From NCBI GenBank assembly GCA_002354655.1, contig DELY01000044.1, positions 91,041 through 155,040 on the forward strand: a stretch of 64,000 bases of DNA. The letters are read 5' to 3'. This DNA comes from Pseudomonas sp. UBA2684 (GTDB lineage: Bacteria; Pseudomonadota; Gammaproteobacteria; Pseudomonadales; Pseudomonadaceae). The position numbers and the translations under genes were made by a program. Positions 46,701 through 54,960 of the stretch are shown here, piece by piece. The notes beneath the pieces are model-generated. The model worked only from the letters and a program-made list of their open reading frames with translations, did no database searches and was not told the origin of the DNA. Every line of letters starts with the position of its first letter. Within the stretch, counting starts at the first letter, position 1.

Positions 46701-47303
46701 TCAATCGAGCATGCCGACATGCTTGGGATGACTGGCTACACGTTCCAGCCAGCCACGCACCGCCGGGTAGTCGCTCAAGTCAAAACCGCCCTCGTCGGCC
46801 ACATGGGTGTAGGCATACAGGGCGATGTCGGCGATCGAGTACTGCTCACCGACCAGGTACGGCGTGCGCCGGAGCTGCTGTTCCATCACCTTGAAAGCCT
46901 TGTAGCCGCGCACGTGGCACATCCGATATTCCTCGAGGCGCGCCTCGGGCAGGCCCTGGTACAGCTGGATAAAGCGCGCCACCGCGACATACGGCTCATG
47001 GCTGTATTGCTCGAAGAACTGCCACTGCAGCACCTGGGTGCGCAAGCGCGGTTCGCTCGGCAAGAACTCACTGCCATCGCCGAGGAAGTTGAGGATCGCG
47101 TTGGATTCCCACAGGCAGGTGCCGTCTTCCAACTCCAGCACCGGAATCTTGCCATTGGGGTTCTTCGCCAGGAACGCCTCGCTTTGGGTTTCGCCCTTGA
47201 GGATATCGACCGGTATCCATTCGTAGGCGATACCGCGCAGATGCAGCATGAGCTTGACCTTGTAGCAGTTGCCTGACCGGTAATCGCCGTAGACCTTGAG
47301 CAT
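46701..47303 (-). CDS. Glutathione S-transferase
   Basis: A 200-residue cytosolic GST. The thioredoxin-like N-terminal domain has YRSGNCYKVKLML, the GSH-binding GKIPVLELEDG with its cis-Pro, and the WESNAIL motif; the helical C-terminal domain has the N-capping YSIADIALYAY block. It lies 16 bp downstream of the aminotransferase and may be co-transcribed with it. Substrate unknown. Confidence 0.92.
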   Translation of the reverse strand: MLKVYGDYRSGNCYKVKLMLHLRGIAYEWIPVDILKGETQSEAFLAKNPNGKIPVLELEDGTCLWESNAILNFLGDGSEFLPSEPRLRTQVLQWQFFEQYSHEPYVAVARFIQLYQGLPEARLEEYRMCHVRGYKAFKVMEQQLRRTPYLVGEQYSIADIALYAYTHVADEGGFDLSDYPAVRGWLERVASHPKHVGMLD

Positions 47304-47318
47304 CGTCCTGTCCTCTCT

Positions 47319-48503
47319 TTACATCGCTGTCATGTGCGGCGCCGCCAGGCTGGCCTGGGCCTCGCGAATCACCCCGGCCAGACGTTTGAGCCCTTCGCTC
47401 AGGCGCTCCGGCGCGACGTGGCTGAAGTTAAGCCGTAAATGTCCCGGATGCTGGTCCGGGTCGATAAAGAACGGCTCGCCCGGCATAAACGCCACGTTCT
47501 GCGCCAGTGCTGGCGCTAGCAGGGTGCGCGTATCCAGTGGTTGCTTGAGGGTCAGCCAGAAGAACAGCCCACCCTGGGGCACCTGCCAGTCGGCCAGGTC
47601 GCTGAAATGCGCCTCCAGCACCGCCTGCATGGCATCGCGACGAATCCGGTAGAAGTCGCGCAGTTCGGCCAGATGGCCGCGGTATTTCTCGCTGCCCAGC
47701 CACTGCAACGCCTGCCATTGGCCGATGCGGTTGGTGTGCAGGTCGGCCGACTGCTTGAGACGCAGCAGGTAGGGGAACAGATCCGGGGTGGCGATCAGGT
47801 AACCGACGCGCAGGCCCGGCAGCAGGGTCTTGGAGACGGTGCCGGTGTAGATCCAGCTGGCTTTCTGCAAACGGCTGACGATCGGCGTGGCGCTGCCGGC
47901 GTCGAACACCAGCTCGCGGTAGGGTTCGTCTTCGATCAGGGTCACGCCAAACTCGTCGAGCAACGCCGCCACGGCATCGCGCTTGGCTTCGCTGTAACGC
48001 ACCGCCGACGGGTTCTGGAAGGTCGGGATCAGGTAGGCAAAGGCCGGCTTATGATGTTCCAGGCGTTGGCGCAGCGCAGCGATTTGCGGGCCATCGGCTT
48101 CCTGCGGCACGGCGATGCAATTGGCACCGAACAGCTGGAAGGCTTGCAGCGCGGCCAGGTAGGTCGGCGCTTCGAGCAGCACTTCGGTGCCCGGGTCGAT
48201 AAACAGCTTGCTGGCCAAGTCGAGGGTCTGCTGCGAGCCGCTGACGATCAGCACCTGGCTGGCGTCGCAAGGTACGCCCAGCGCGCGCGCCTCGGCGGCA
48301 ATCGCCTCACGCAGCGCCGGCTCGCCTTCGCTCATGCCGTACTGGCCCATACTCGCCGGCATATCGGCCCACTCGACCTTCGGCAACATCGGCTCGGCGG
48401 GCAGCCCGCCAGCGAACGACATGACTTCCGGACGCTGCGCCGCGGCAAGAATTTCACGAATCAAGGAGCTTTTCAGGCGGGCAACGCGTTCGGAGAAGGC
48501 CAT
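47319..48503 (-). CDS. PLP-dependent aminotransferase, class I/II
   Basis: A 394-residue fold-type I aminotransferase of the 2-aminoadipate/MocR-related group. The PLP Lys lies in TGTVSKTLLPGLRVGY, with the Asp in LIEDEPYREL and the phosphate-binding SGSQQTLDL. ATG 48503 (MAFSERVARLKSSLIREIL) is the usual start; the longer frame runs into the operator region. Divergent from a MarR gene, with GTCAA-N5-TTGAC operators between, so it is probably under MarR control. Amino-acid substrate unknown. Confidence 0.88.
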   Translation of the reverse strand: MAFSERVARLKSSLIREILAAAQRPEVMSFAGGLPAEPMLPKVEWADMPASMGQYGMSEGEPALREAIAAEARALGVPCDASQVLIVSGSQQTLDLASKLFIDPGTEVLLEAPTYLAALQAFQLFGANCIAVPQEADGPQIAALRQRLEHHKPAFAYLIPTFQNPSAVRYSEAKRDAVAALLDEFGVTLIEDEPYRELVFDAGSATPIVSRLQKASWIYTGTVSKTLLPGLRVGYLIATPDLFPYLLRLKQSADLHTNRIGQWQALQWLGSEKYRGHLAELRDFYRIRRDAMQAVLEAHFSDLADWQVPQGGLFFWLTLKQPLDTRTLLAPALAQNVAFMPGEPFFIDPDQHPGHLRLNFSHVAPERLSEGLKRLAGVIREAQASLAAPHMTAM

Positions 48504-48537
48504 GGAGGTCACCGGTAGCAAAGGCAAGGAAAAATAA

Positions 48538-48552
48538 GTCAAACTGGTTGAC
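48538..48552. promoter_or_regulatory. MarR-type operator 1
   Basis: GTCAA-N5-TTGAC is an exact inverted repeat in the 82-bp divergent gap between the aminotransferase and the MarR gene. A second copy with the same arms is at 48580. Centre spacing is 42 bp, about four helical turns, so two dimers could bind on the same DNA face. Confidence 0.7.
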
Positions 48553-48579
48553 CGAAACTACGACGCCTCAGGCAGATAC

Positions 48580-48594
48580 GTCAATATGCTTGAC
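48580..48594. promoter_or_regulatory. MarR-type operator 2, overlapping the regulator start codon
   Basis: The second GTCAA-N5-TTGAC copy spans the ATG at 48586 of the MarR gene. A repressor here would block its own transcription or early elongation, which points to autoregulation. Confidence 0.7.
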
Positions 48595-49065
48595 CTTAAA
48601 AACCCAACCACTCAGCAGGCGGCCATGGAGGCCTTCTTCTTCGGCTATCAGGCCTTTACCGCCAAAGCCGACGAAATGCTGGCGCGCCGTGGGCTATCGC
48701 GGGTGCACCACCGCATTCTGTTTTTCATCGCCAAATACCCCGGCCTGAGCATGAAAGAACTGCTCGGCTACCTCGGCGTGAGCAAGCAGGCGCTGAGTAC
48801 CCCACTGCGCCAATTGCTGGAAATGCACCTGGTCGAAAGCGTGACCGCGGCGGACGACAAACGTAAACGCCTGCTGGGCTTCACCCCGGAAGGCGCCAAG
48901 CTGGAACTGGCCCTACGCCGCGAGCAAGCCAAGTTGCTCAAGCGAGCCTTCAGCGAGGCCGGGGAAGCAGCTGTCAGCGGCTGGCTGCAGGTCAACCTGA
49001 CGCTGGGCAACAGCCGCCCGCCCGGCATCGCGATCAGTGCCGCCGCCACTCCGCCGCTGCCTTGA
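48586..49065 (+). CDS. MarR-family transcriptional regulator
   Basis: A 159-residue winged-helix regulator. The recognition region is MKELLGYLGVSKQALSTPLR followed by the wing near DDKRKRLLGFT. It is divergent from the aminotransferase, and two GTCAA-N5-TTGAC sites flank or cover its start. The binding site before ATG 48586 is weak; ATG 48625 is an alternative that would remove 13 residues. The C-terminal end overlaps the neighbouring frameshifted gene by 32 bp. Confidence 0.85.
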   Translation: MLDLKNPTTQQAAMEAFFFGYQAFTAKADEMLARRGLSRVHHRILFFIAKYPGLSMKELLGYLGVSKQALSTPLRQLLEMHLVESVTAADDKRKRLLGFTPEGAKLELALRREQAKLLKRAFSEAGEAAVSGWLQVNLTLGNSRPPGIAISAAATPPLP

Positions 49066-49676
49066 AAAACACCCAGGCCATCGCCAGATTGGCGCCGATC
49101 AGCGGCAGCATGGCCAACACCAACAGAATGATCGACGCCAGCATGATGCCGCCGATGATGTCCATCCAGGCCATGAGGTTGAACACCGGATAGACGTTCT
49201 GTACCTGGCGCAAGCGGATGCCCAACCAGGTCAGCAATGCACCATAGCCCGCCAGCACGCCGAAATAGCTGAGCATTTGCCAACCCAGTTCGCTGGTGGC
49301 CGGGCCCCAGAGCACATCAAGGACTCCCAGCAGCAGGCTGCACACGATCACCGCCCACACCGGCCAGGCCAGACGTTGCGCGGCAAAGCGCTGTTCGGCG
49401 AAGCGCTTCAATTGAATCAGCAGGTAGCAGCCCAGGAGAATCAGCACCGGGCTGAGCCAATCACTGACACGCCCAACGGCTTGGCTGCCCTGCAGCCCCT
49501 CGGCGAGCGCCAGCGCCAGCAGCAGCAACGAGCCCACCGCCGAGACCAGGCTCAACCAGGCTCAACCAGGCCAACAGTCGTAGTTGTCCAGCACTCCAGC
49601 CGTCGAGCGAGGGCGGTCCACTGTTTTCCGTCAGGCTGACGTGAGGGGTGGCGTAGGGATTATTGTGCGGTTCCAT
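49034..49676 (-). pseudogene. Membrane protein gene frameshifted by a 10-bp tandem duplication
   Basis: Two open frames on the minus strand join into one 210-residue protein if one copy of the 10-bp repeat CTCAACCAGG (49551-49560 and 49561-49570) is removed. The N-terminal part starts at ATG 49676 with MEPHNNPYATPHVSLTEN; after the join the sequence reads LAWLSLVSAVGSLLLL and continues with about five hydrophobic spans to a stop at 49034. As written, the ATG frame ends early near 49461 in a non-homologous tail. This could be a recent inactivation, reversible slippage or an assembly error. Confidence 0.8.
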
Positions 49677-49833
49677 CGCAGGTCCTTGTGCGGAGTATTC
49701 GGTGAGGCGACGACACTAACCATTGCCGATGCTTCTGCCAATCGACTGTATCGCCTTTTACGCGCTTTGCTGTACCGCGACGCCCAGCGATGCCCCGCTT
49801 AGTCTTACAGGCACTGTCCGCGAGTACCCTGCC

Positions 49834-50448
49834 ATGACCACCGAACTGCTGATCGCCTTTATCGCCTTTGCCTTCGTCACCTCGGTGACCCCGGGGCCGA
49901 ACAACATGATGCTGCTCGCCTCCGGGGTGAATTTCGGCCTGCGCCGCAGCCTGCCGCATATGCTCGGCATCAGCCTGGGCTTCATGCTGCTGGTGATGGC
50001 GGTGGGTTTTGGCCTTGGCCAGCTGTTCGAACAACTGCCGATGTTCTATACCGTGTTGCGTTACCTGGGTGCGGCGTACCTGCTGTACCTGGCCTGGAAA
50101 ATCGCCAACGCCGGTGCACCCGACAGCCAGAACGGACAGCGCGGCAAGCCCTTCAGCTTTCTCCAGGCGGCGGCGTTCCAGTGGATCAACCCCAAGGCCT
50201 GGGTGATGGCCATCGGCGCGATCACCACCTACACCCCGCAGGAAAACTTCGTGGTCAATGTGCTGCTGATCGCAGCCCTGTTCGCCTTGGTCAACTGCCC
50301 CAGCGTCGGCCTGTGGACAGTGGCCGGCAGCCTGCTGCGCAACTGGCTGAATAACCCGCGCGTGCTGCGCTGTTTCAATGTTGGTATGGCGCTACTCTTG
50401 GTCGCCTCGCTGTACCCGATCCTGGCTGATGTACAAGGAGTGCTGTAA
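49834..50448 (+). CDS. LysE-family amino-acid exporter
   Basis: A 204-residue inner-membrane protein of the LysE/RhtB superfamily with six predicted spans. The SVTPGPNNMMLLASGVNFG signature near residue 16 is diagnostic, and FQWINPKAWVMAIGA is the second conserved block. ATG 49834 fits the family; the longer frame adds 37 unlikely residues. Its stop overlaps the next ATG (TAATG), coupling it to the BenE-type transporter. Confidence 0.9.
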   Translation: MTTELLIAFIAFAFVTSVTPGPNNMMLLASGVNFGLRRSLPHMLGISLGFMLLVMAVGFGLGQLFEQLPMFYTVLRYLGAAYLLYLAWKIANAGAPDSQNGQRGKPFSFLQAAAFQWINPKAWVMAIGAITTYTPQENFVVNVLLIAALFALVNCPSVGLWTVAGSLLRNWLNNPRVLRCFNVGMALLLVASLYPILADVQGVL

Positions 50449-51644
50449 TGCCCCAAGCGACCCAGGCGCGCCTGCGTCCGCTGGCCGACACGTCGACCTC
50501 GGCGGTGGTCGCCGGCTTTATCGCCATGCTCACCGGCTATACCAGCTCGCTGGTGCTGATGTTCCAGGCCGGCCAGGCCGCGGGCCTGAGCAACGGGCAG
50601 ATTTCCTCGTGGATCTGGGCGCTGTCGATCGGCATGGCCGTCACCTGCATCGGCCTGTCGCTGCGCTACCGCGCGCCGGTGATGATCGCCTGGTCGACGC
50701 CTGGCGCCGCGCTGCTGATCACCAGCCTGCCGAACGTGCCCTATAGCGAAGCCATCGGCGCCTATATCCTCGCCTCCGGACTGATCGTGCTGATCGGCCT
50801 GACCGGCAGCTTCGACCGCTTGATGCGGCGCATTCCCGGCTCCATCGCCGCCGCGCTGCTGGCCGGCGTGCTGTTCAAGATCGGCCTGGAAATCTGCGTG
50901 GCCGCCGAGCAGCAGCCGCTATTGGTGGTGGCCATGCTGCTCGCCTACCTGCTCGGCAAGCGCCTGCTGCCGCGCTATGCGGTGCTCGCCGCCTTGCTGG
51001 TTGGCTGCCTGTTGGCGGGACTCTTCGGCCTGCTCAATTTCAGCCAGTTCGAACTGCAACTGGCCACCCCGGAGTGGACCACGCCGAGCTTCTCCCTGGC
51101 CGCGGCGATCAGCATCGGCATCCCGTTGTTCATCGTCGCCATGGCTTCGCAGAACCTGCCGGGGATGACCGTGCTGCGCGCCAATGGCTATGACGTACCG
51201 GCATCGAAGCTGCTCACCAGTACCGGCCTGGCCTCGATCCTACTGGCGCCGTTCGGCTCCCACGGCATCCACATGGCCGCCATCAGCGCGGCGATCTGCG
51301 CCGGCCCGGAAGCCCATGAAGACCCGCGCAAACGCTACACCGCAGCGGTCTGGTGCGGGGTGTTCTACGGCATCGCCGGAATCTTCGGCGCCACCCTCGC
51401 CGCACTGTTCGCCGCCCTGCCCAAGGCGCTGATTCTGTCGATTGCCGCCCTCGCCCTGTTCGCCTCGATCATCGGCGGCCTGACCCAGGCCATGAGCGAA
51501 CCCAAGGAGCGCGAAGCGGCGCTGATCACCTTCCTCGTCACCGCCTCGGGGATGAGCCTGTTCTCGGTCGGTTCGGCGTTCTGGGGCATCGTCGCCGGCT
51601 TGCTGACCCTGGCGATTCTCAATTGGGGCAAGGCTGACATATAG
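50448..51644 (+). CDS. BenE-family transporter
   Basis: A 398-residue protein with about 12 hydrophobic spans, matching benzoate/H+ symporter-type BenE proteins: the IAMLTGYTSSLVLMFQAGQA start, the WSTPGAALLITSLPN block and the ASQNLPGMTVLRANGY segment. Coupled to the LysE-type gene. No aromatic degradation genes lie nearby, so benzoate is only a family-based guess for its substrate. Confidence 0.88.
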   Translation: MPQATQARLRPLADTSTSAVVAGFIAMLTGYTSSLVLMFQAGQAAGLSNGQISSWIWALSIGMAVTCIGLSLRYRAPVMIAWSTPGAALLITSLPNVPYSEAIGAYILASGLIVLIGLTGSFDRLMRRIPGSIAAALLAGVLFKIGLEICVAAEQQPLLVVAMLLAYLLGKRLLPRYAVLAALLVGCLLAGLFGLLNFSQFELQLATPEWTTPSFSLAAAISIGIPLFIVAMASQNLPGMTVLRANGYDVPASKLLTSTGLASILLAPFGSHGIHMAAISAAICAGPEAHEDPRKRYTAAVWCGVFYGIAGIFGATLAALFAALPKALILSIAALALFASIIGGLTQAMSEPKEREAALITFLVTASGMSLFSVGSAFWGIVAGLLTLAILNWGKADI

Positions 51645-51710
51645 ATAGCCTGCTGTTGGGCCTCGCTGCGCCGAGCACCAAGCTACGGGATCGATCCAAC
51701 CGATAACCAT

Positions 51711-51742
51711 CGACAAAAAGGCGCCTCGGCGCCTTTTTGTCG
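51711..51742. terminator. Bidirectional terminator
   Basis: CGACAAAAAGGCGC (51711-51724) and GCGCCTTTTTGTCG (51729-51742) form a perfect 14-bp inverted repeat around CTCG. The A and T runs inside the stem let it act both ways, between the convergent BenE-type and bile-acid symporter genes. Confidence 0.88.
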
Positions 51743-51750
51743 ACTGTCGC

Positions 51751-52635
51751 TCAGGCTTCGACAGCCAACTGCTTGCCGTGGGCGAAGTTGACCCACCAGC
51801 CGAACAGCGCAGCGGTGAAGAACATGATGATGCTGTAGATCGCCGCGGGAATCGCCATGGTCGAGTTGTTCAACAGCATCGGGCTGAGCGCCAGGGCGAT
51901 GGCCAGGGTGCCATTGTGGATGCCGATTTCCATGCCGATGGCCACGGCCTGGCGCAGACTCAGGTTGAACAAGCGCGGCACGCAATACCCCACTGCCAGG
52001 CTGATCAGGTTGAACGCCAGCGCCGCGCCGCCGACCAAGGGCGCGTACTCGACGAAAGTCTGCCAGTCCTTGACCACCGCAAGCAGGATGATGATCAACA
52101 GAAACAGCGCCGAAACGATCTTCACCGGCTTCTGCATGCGCTCGGCAAAACCCGGAAAACGACTGCGCAACCAGATGCCGATGGCCACCGGCCCGAGGAC
52201 GATGATGAACACCTGCACCACCTTGGCGAATTGCAGCGGAATCGCCTGGTCGCCTTCCATGAAATAGGCCAACGACAGATTGACGATCAACGGCATGGTG
52301 AGGATGGCGATCACCGAATTGACTGCGGTCAAGGTGATATTTAGCGCCACATCGCCGTGGGCCAAATGGCTGTAGAGATTCGCCGTGGTGCCGCCCGGCG
52401 AGGCGGCCAGCAGCATCAGGCCGACCGCTAGCGCCGGCGCCAGGCCGAAGGCCTTGGCCAGGAAAAAACACACCAGCGGCAACAACAGCAGCTGACAGGT
52501 CAGACCGATCAACACCGGCTTGGGAAACTTCACCACCCGGGCGAAATCCGCCAACGTCAGCGACAGGCCGAGACCAAGCATGATGATGCCCAGCGCCACG
52601 GGTAGAAATACGGTCAGTAAGGGGTCAGCAGTCAT
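51751..52635 (-). CDS. Bile acid:sodium symporter family (BASS) protein
   Basis: A 294-residue membrane protein with 9-10 predicted spans. The LLAASPGGTTANLYSHLAHG block is the conserved sodium-binding crossover region of this family. In bacteria such proteins carry organic anions such as pantoate or pyruvate; the cargo here is unknown. ATG 52635 is a clear start. Confidence 0.9.
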   Translation of the reverse strand: MTADPLLTVFLPVALGIIMLGLGLSLTLADFARVVKFPKPVLIGLTCQLLLLPLVCFFLAKAFGLAPALAVGLMLLAASPGGTTANLYSHLAHGDVALNITLTAVNSVIAILTMPLIVNLSLAYFMEGDQAIPLQFAKVVQVFIIVLGPVAIGIWLRSRFPGFAERMQKPVKIVSALFLLIIILLAVVKDWQTFVEYAPLVGGAALAFNLISLAVGYCVPRLFNLSLRQAVAIGMEIGIHNGTLAIALALSPMLLNNSTMAIPAAIYSIIMFFTAALFGWWVNFAHGKQLAVEA

Positions 52636-52736
52636 GAGTGTTCTACTCCGGATTCAATGCCCAGCGATTCTGGCGAGAGCCCGATGGCCTTCGCAGTGAC
52701 TTTAGCGGCCAATCGCTTGACCCACACTCAATCCAG

Positions 52737-52763
52737 AAAAAAAGGCGCCTGATTAGGCGCCTT
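52737..52763 (-). terminator. Intrinsic terminator
   Basis: AAGGCGCCT (52742-52750) pairs with AGGCGCCTT (52755-52763), loop GATT, and a seven-A run on the left becomes the T run on the minus strand. It ends leftward transcription of the SDR gene at 52787. Confidence 0.85.
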
Positions 52764-52786
52764 GGTGGACTCATGCGGCGACGCAC

Positions 52787-53548
52787 TCAGATCGCTGTCG
52801 CTCCGCCGTCCACGGCCAGGGCATGCCCCGTGGTGAACGCGGCGTTGTCGCAACACAGGTAAAGCACCGCGGTGGCGATTTCCTCGACCCTGCCAATGCG
52901 CCCGACCGGGTGCATGGCGGCGGCAAACTCGGCCTTCTTCGGGTCGGCTTCATGGGCGCGACGGAACATGTCGGTGTCGATCACCGCCGGACACACGGCA
53001 TTGACGCGGATTTTCTTCTTCGCATACTCGACCGCCGCCGATTTGGTCAGGCCGATTACCGCATGCTTGGACGCGCTGTAGATGCTCATCTTCGGTGCCG
53101 CACCCAGGCCGGCCACCGATGCGGTGTTGACGATGGCGCCACCGCCCTGGGCGAGTAACAGCGGGATCTGGTGCTTCATGCACAGCCACACGCCTTTGAC
53201 GTTGACGCCCATGATCGCGTCGAACTCGCTTTCGCTGCCCTCGGCCAACTTGCCCTTCTCGATCTCGATACCGGCGTTGTTGAACGCATAGTCCAGGCGA
53301 CCATAGGCCGCCACGGTGCGTTGCATGAGTACCTGCACATCGGCATCGCGGGTCACGTCGCAGCGCACGAACGTCGCCTCGCCACCGGCGGCACGAATCA
53401 GTTCGACGGTGTCTTCGCCACCGGCCACATCGACATCGGAAACCACCACCTTGAGGCCTTCGTTGGCGAAAGCCAGGGCAGTCGCGCGGCCAATGCCGGC
53501 AGCACCGCCAGTGACCAGGGCGACCTGGCCGGAAAAGGTCAAGCTCAT
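52787..53548 (-). CDS. SDR family oxidoreductase
   Basis: A 253-residue classical SDR: TGGAAGIGRATA near residues 14-25, NNAG in AFNNAGIEIE, catalytic Tyr-Lys in YSASKHAVIGLT, and the C-terminal TGHALAVDGGATAI typical of glucose-dehydrogenase-like members. The Asp in VVSDVDVAGG favours NAD. Followed by its own terminator and divergent from the NADP-dependent reductase at 53775. Substrate unknown. Confidence 0.92.
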   Translation of the reverse strand: MSLTFSGQVALVTGGAAGIGRATALAFANEGLKVVVSDVDVAGGEDTVELIRAAGGEATFVRCDVTRDADVQVLMQRTVAAYGRLDYAFNNAGIEIEKGKLAEGSESEFDAIMGVNVKGVWLCMKHQIPLLLAQGGGAIVNTASVAGLGAAPKMSIYSASKHAVIGLTKSAAVEYAKKKIRVNAVCPAVIDTDMFRRAHEADPKKAEFAAAMHPVGRIGRVEEIATAVLYLCCDNAAFTTGHALAVDGGATAI

Positions 53549-53702
53549 CTGTGCATCCTCGTGAAGGGGGAACGTCTGCGCGGAGTCTAGTCAGAGCCAC
53601 AGCCGAGACGGCAGCACTATTCGAACAGCAGTTAGGCCTTCATCCAAAATAATGATTAATACCCCCAACCAGCTATCACTCGAATGGATCGGCACCTATT
53701 CG

Positions 53703-53729
53703 GCCGCCGGGCAACACTTGCCCGGCGGC
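53703..53729. other. Perfect 12-bp stem-loop upstream of the reductase gene
   Basis: GCCGCCGGGCAA (53703-53714) pairs perfectly with TTGCCCGGCGGC (53718-53729) across CAC. No T run follows, so it is not a standard terminator. It lies 45 bp before the start codon and would be in the 5' leader if the promoter is upstream of it. Confidence 0.6.
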
Positions 53730-53774
53730 GTGGCAAGGGCTATCACCAAGCTTTCCGCTCAACGAGTACTGTCC

Positions 53775-54782
53775 ATGACTGCCCCACTCAACCGTCAATT
53801 CCTGCTTGCCCAACGCCCGGTCGGCCTGCCCAGCCGCGACACCTTCAACTATGTGGAAAACCCGGTCGGCGAACCCGGCCCCGGCCAGATCCTGGTGAAG
53901 AACGCCTACCTGTCGCTCGACCCGGCCATGCGCGGCTGGATGAACGAAGGCAAATCGTATATCCCGCCAGTGGCCATCGGCGAAGTGATGCGCGCCCTCG
54001 GCGTGGGTCAGGTGATTGCCTCGCAGCACCCGAACTTCGCCGTTGGCGACTACGTCAATGGAGCAATCGGTGTGCAGGACTACTTCCTCGGCGAACCGCA
54101 CGGCTTCTATAAAGTCGACCCGAGCCGCGCGCCCTTGCCGTTGTACTTGTCGGCGCTAGGCATGACCGGGATGACCGCCTATTTCGCCCTGCTCGATGTC
54201 GGCGCACCGAAAGCCGGAGAAACCGTGGTGATTTCCGGCGCCGCCGGCGCCGTGGGTAGCGTCGCCGGGCAAATCGCCAAACTCAAAGGCTGCCGCGTGG
54301 TCGGCATTGCCGGTGGCGCCGACAAGTGCAAGTTCCTCGTCGACGAACTCGGCTTCGACGGCGCCATCGACTACAAAAACGAAGACCTGCACGCCGCACT
54401 GAAACGCGAATGCCCGAAAGGCGTGGACGTGTATTTCGACAACGTTGGCGGCGACATCCTCGACGCGGTGCTCACTCGCCTCGCCTTCAAGGCGCGGGTA
54501 GTGATCTGCGGCGCGATCAGCCAGTACAACAACAAGCAAGCGATCAGGGGCCCGGCCAACTACATGCAACTGCTGATCAACAGCGCACGCATGGAAGGCA
54601 TGGTGGTGATGACCTACGCCCCGCGTTTCGCCGAAGCGGCCCAGGAAATGGGCGGCTGGCTGGCCAGCGGCCAGCTGAAATCCAAGGAAGACATCGTGGA
54701 CGGCCTGGAAACCTTCCCGGAAACCCTGCTCAAGCTGTTCAGCGGGGAGAACTTCGGCAAGCTGGTGCTTAAAGTCGATTGA
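53775..54782 (+). CDS. NADP-dependent oxidoreductase of the MDR/CurA type
   Basis: A 335-residue zinc-free medium-chain reductase related to leukotriene B4 dehydrogenases and curcumin reductase CurA. It opens NRQFLLAQRPVGLPSRD; the nucleotide loop is SGAAGAVGSVAGQIAK, and YFDNVGGDILDAVL is a family marker. ATG 53775 is preferred to a longer frame that would cover a perfect hairpin. It reduces activated alkenes with NADPH; the natural substrate is unknown. Confidence 0.92.
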   Translation: MTAPLNRQFLLAQRPVGLPSRDTFNYVENPVGEPGPGQILVKNAYLSLDPAMRGWMNEGKSYIPPVAIGEVMRALGVGQVIASQHPNFAVGDYVNGAIGVQDYFLGEPHGFYKVDPSRAPLPLYLSALGMTGMTAYFALLDVGAPKAGETVVISGAAGAVGSVAGQIAKLKGCRVVGIAGGADKCKFLVDELGFDGAIDYKNEDLHAALKRECPKGVDVYFDNVGGDILDAVLTRLAFKARVVICGAISQYNNKQAIRGPANYMQLLINSARMEGMVVMTYAPRFAEAAQEMGGWLASGQLKSKEDIVDGLETFPETLLKLFSGENFGKLVLKVD

Positions 54783-54791
54783 CACACCACC

Positions 54792-54860
54792 TGTAGGAGC
54801 GGGCCGTGCCCGCGAGATACACGCATCGCACGCATTCGCGGGCATGGCCGGCTCCTACGA
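54792..54860. repeat. Inverted pair of REP units
   Basis: TGTAGGAGCGGGCCGTGCCC starts one REP at 54792, and its near-inverse, ending GGCATGGCCGGCTCCTACGA, closes the pair at 54860. Each unit has its own inner palindrome. The pair follows the reductase stop by 9 bp and probably protects the mRNA 3' end. Confidence 0.85.
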
Positions 54861-54929
54861 AAATCAGACTTCAGGCGGCCACGGCCTCGGGCGTTTCCCG
54901 CTTTGCGCTAGCCCTCCTACGCAGCCAAC

Positions 54930-54960
54930 GGTGGACAAGGCTTCGCCATGTCCACCCTAC
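54930..54960. repeat. Palindromic repeat that contains the RND permease stop codon
   Basis: GGTGGACA (54930-54937) and TGTCCACC (54949-54956) flank AGGCTTCGCCA, and CTACG follows. Read leftward this is a GTAGGGTGGACA unit of a common Pseudomonas repeat type. The TAG in it (54957-54959) is the stop codon of the RND permease. Confidence 0.7.
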
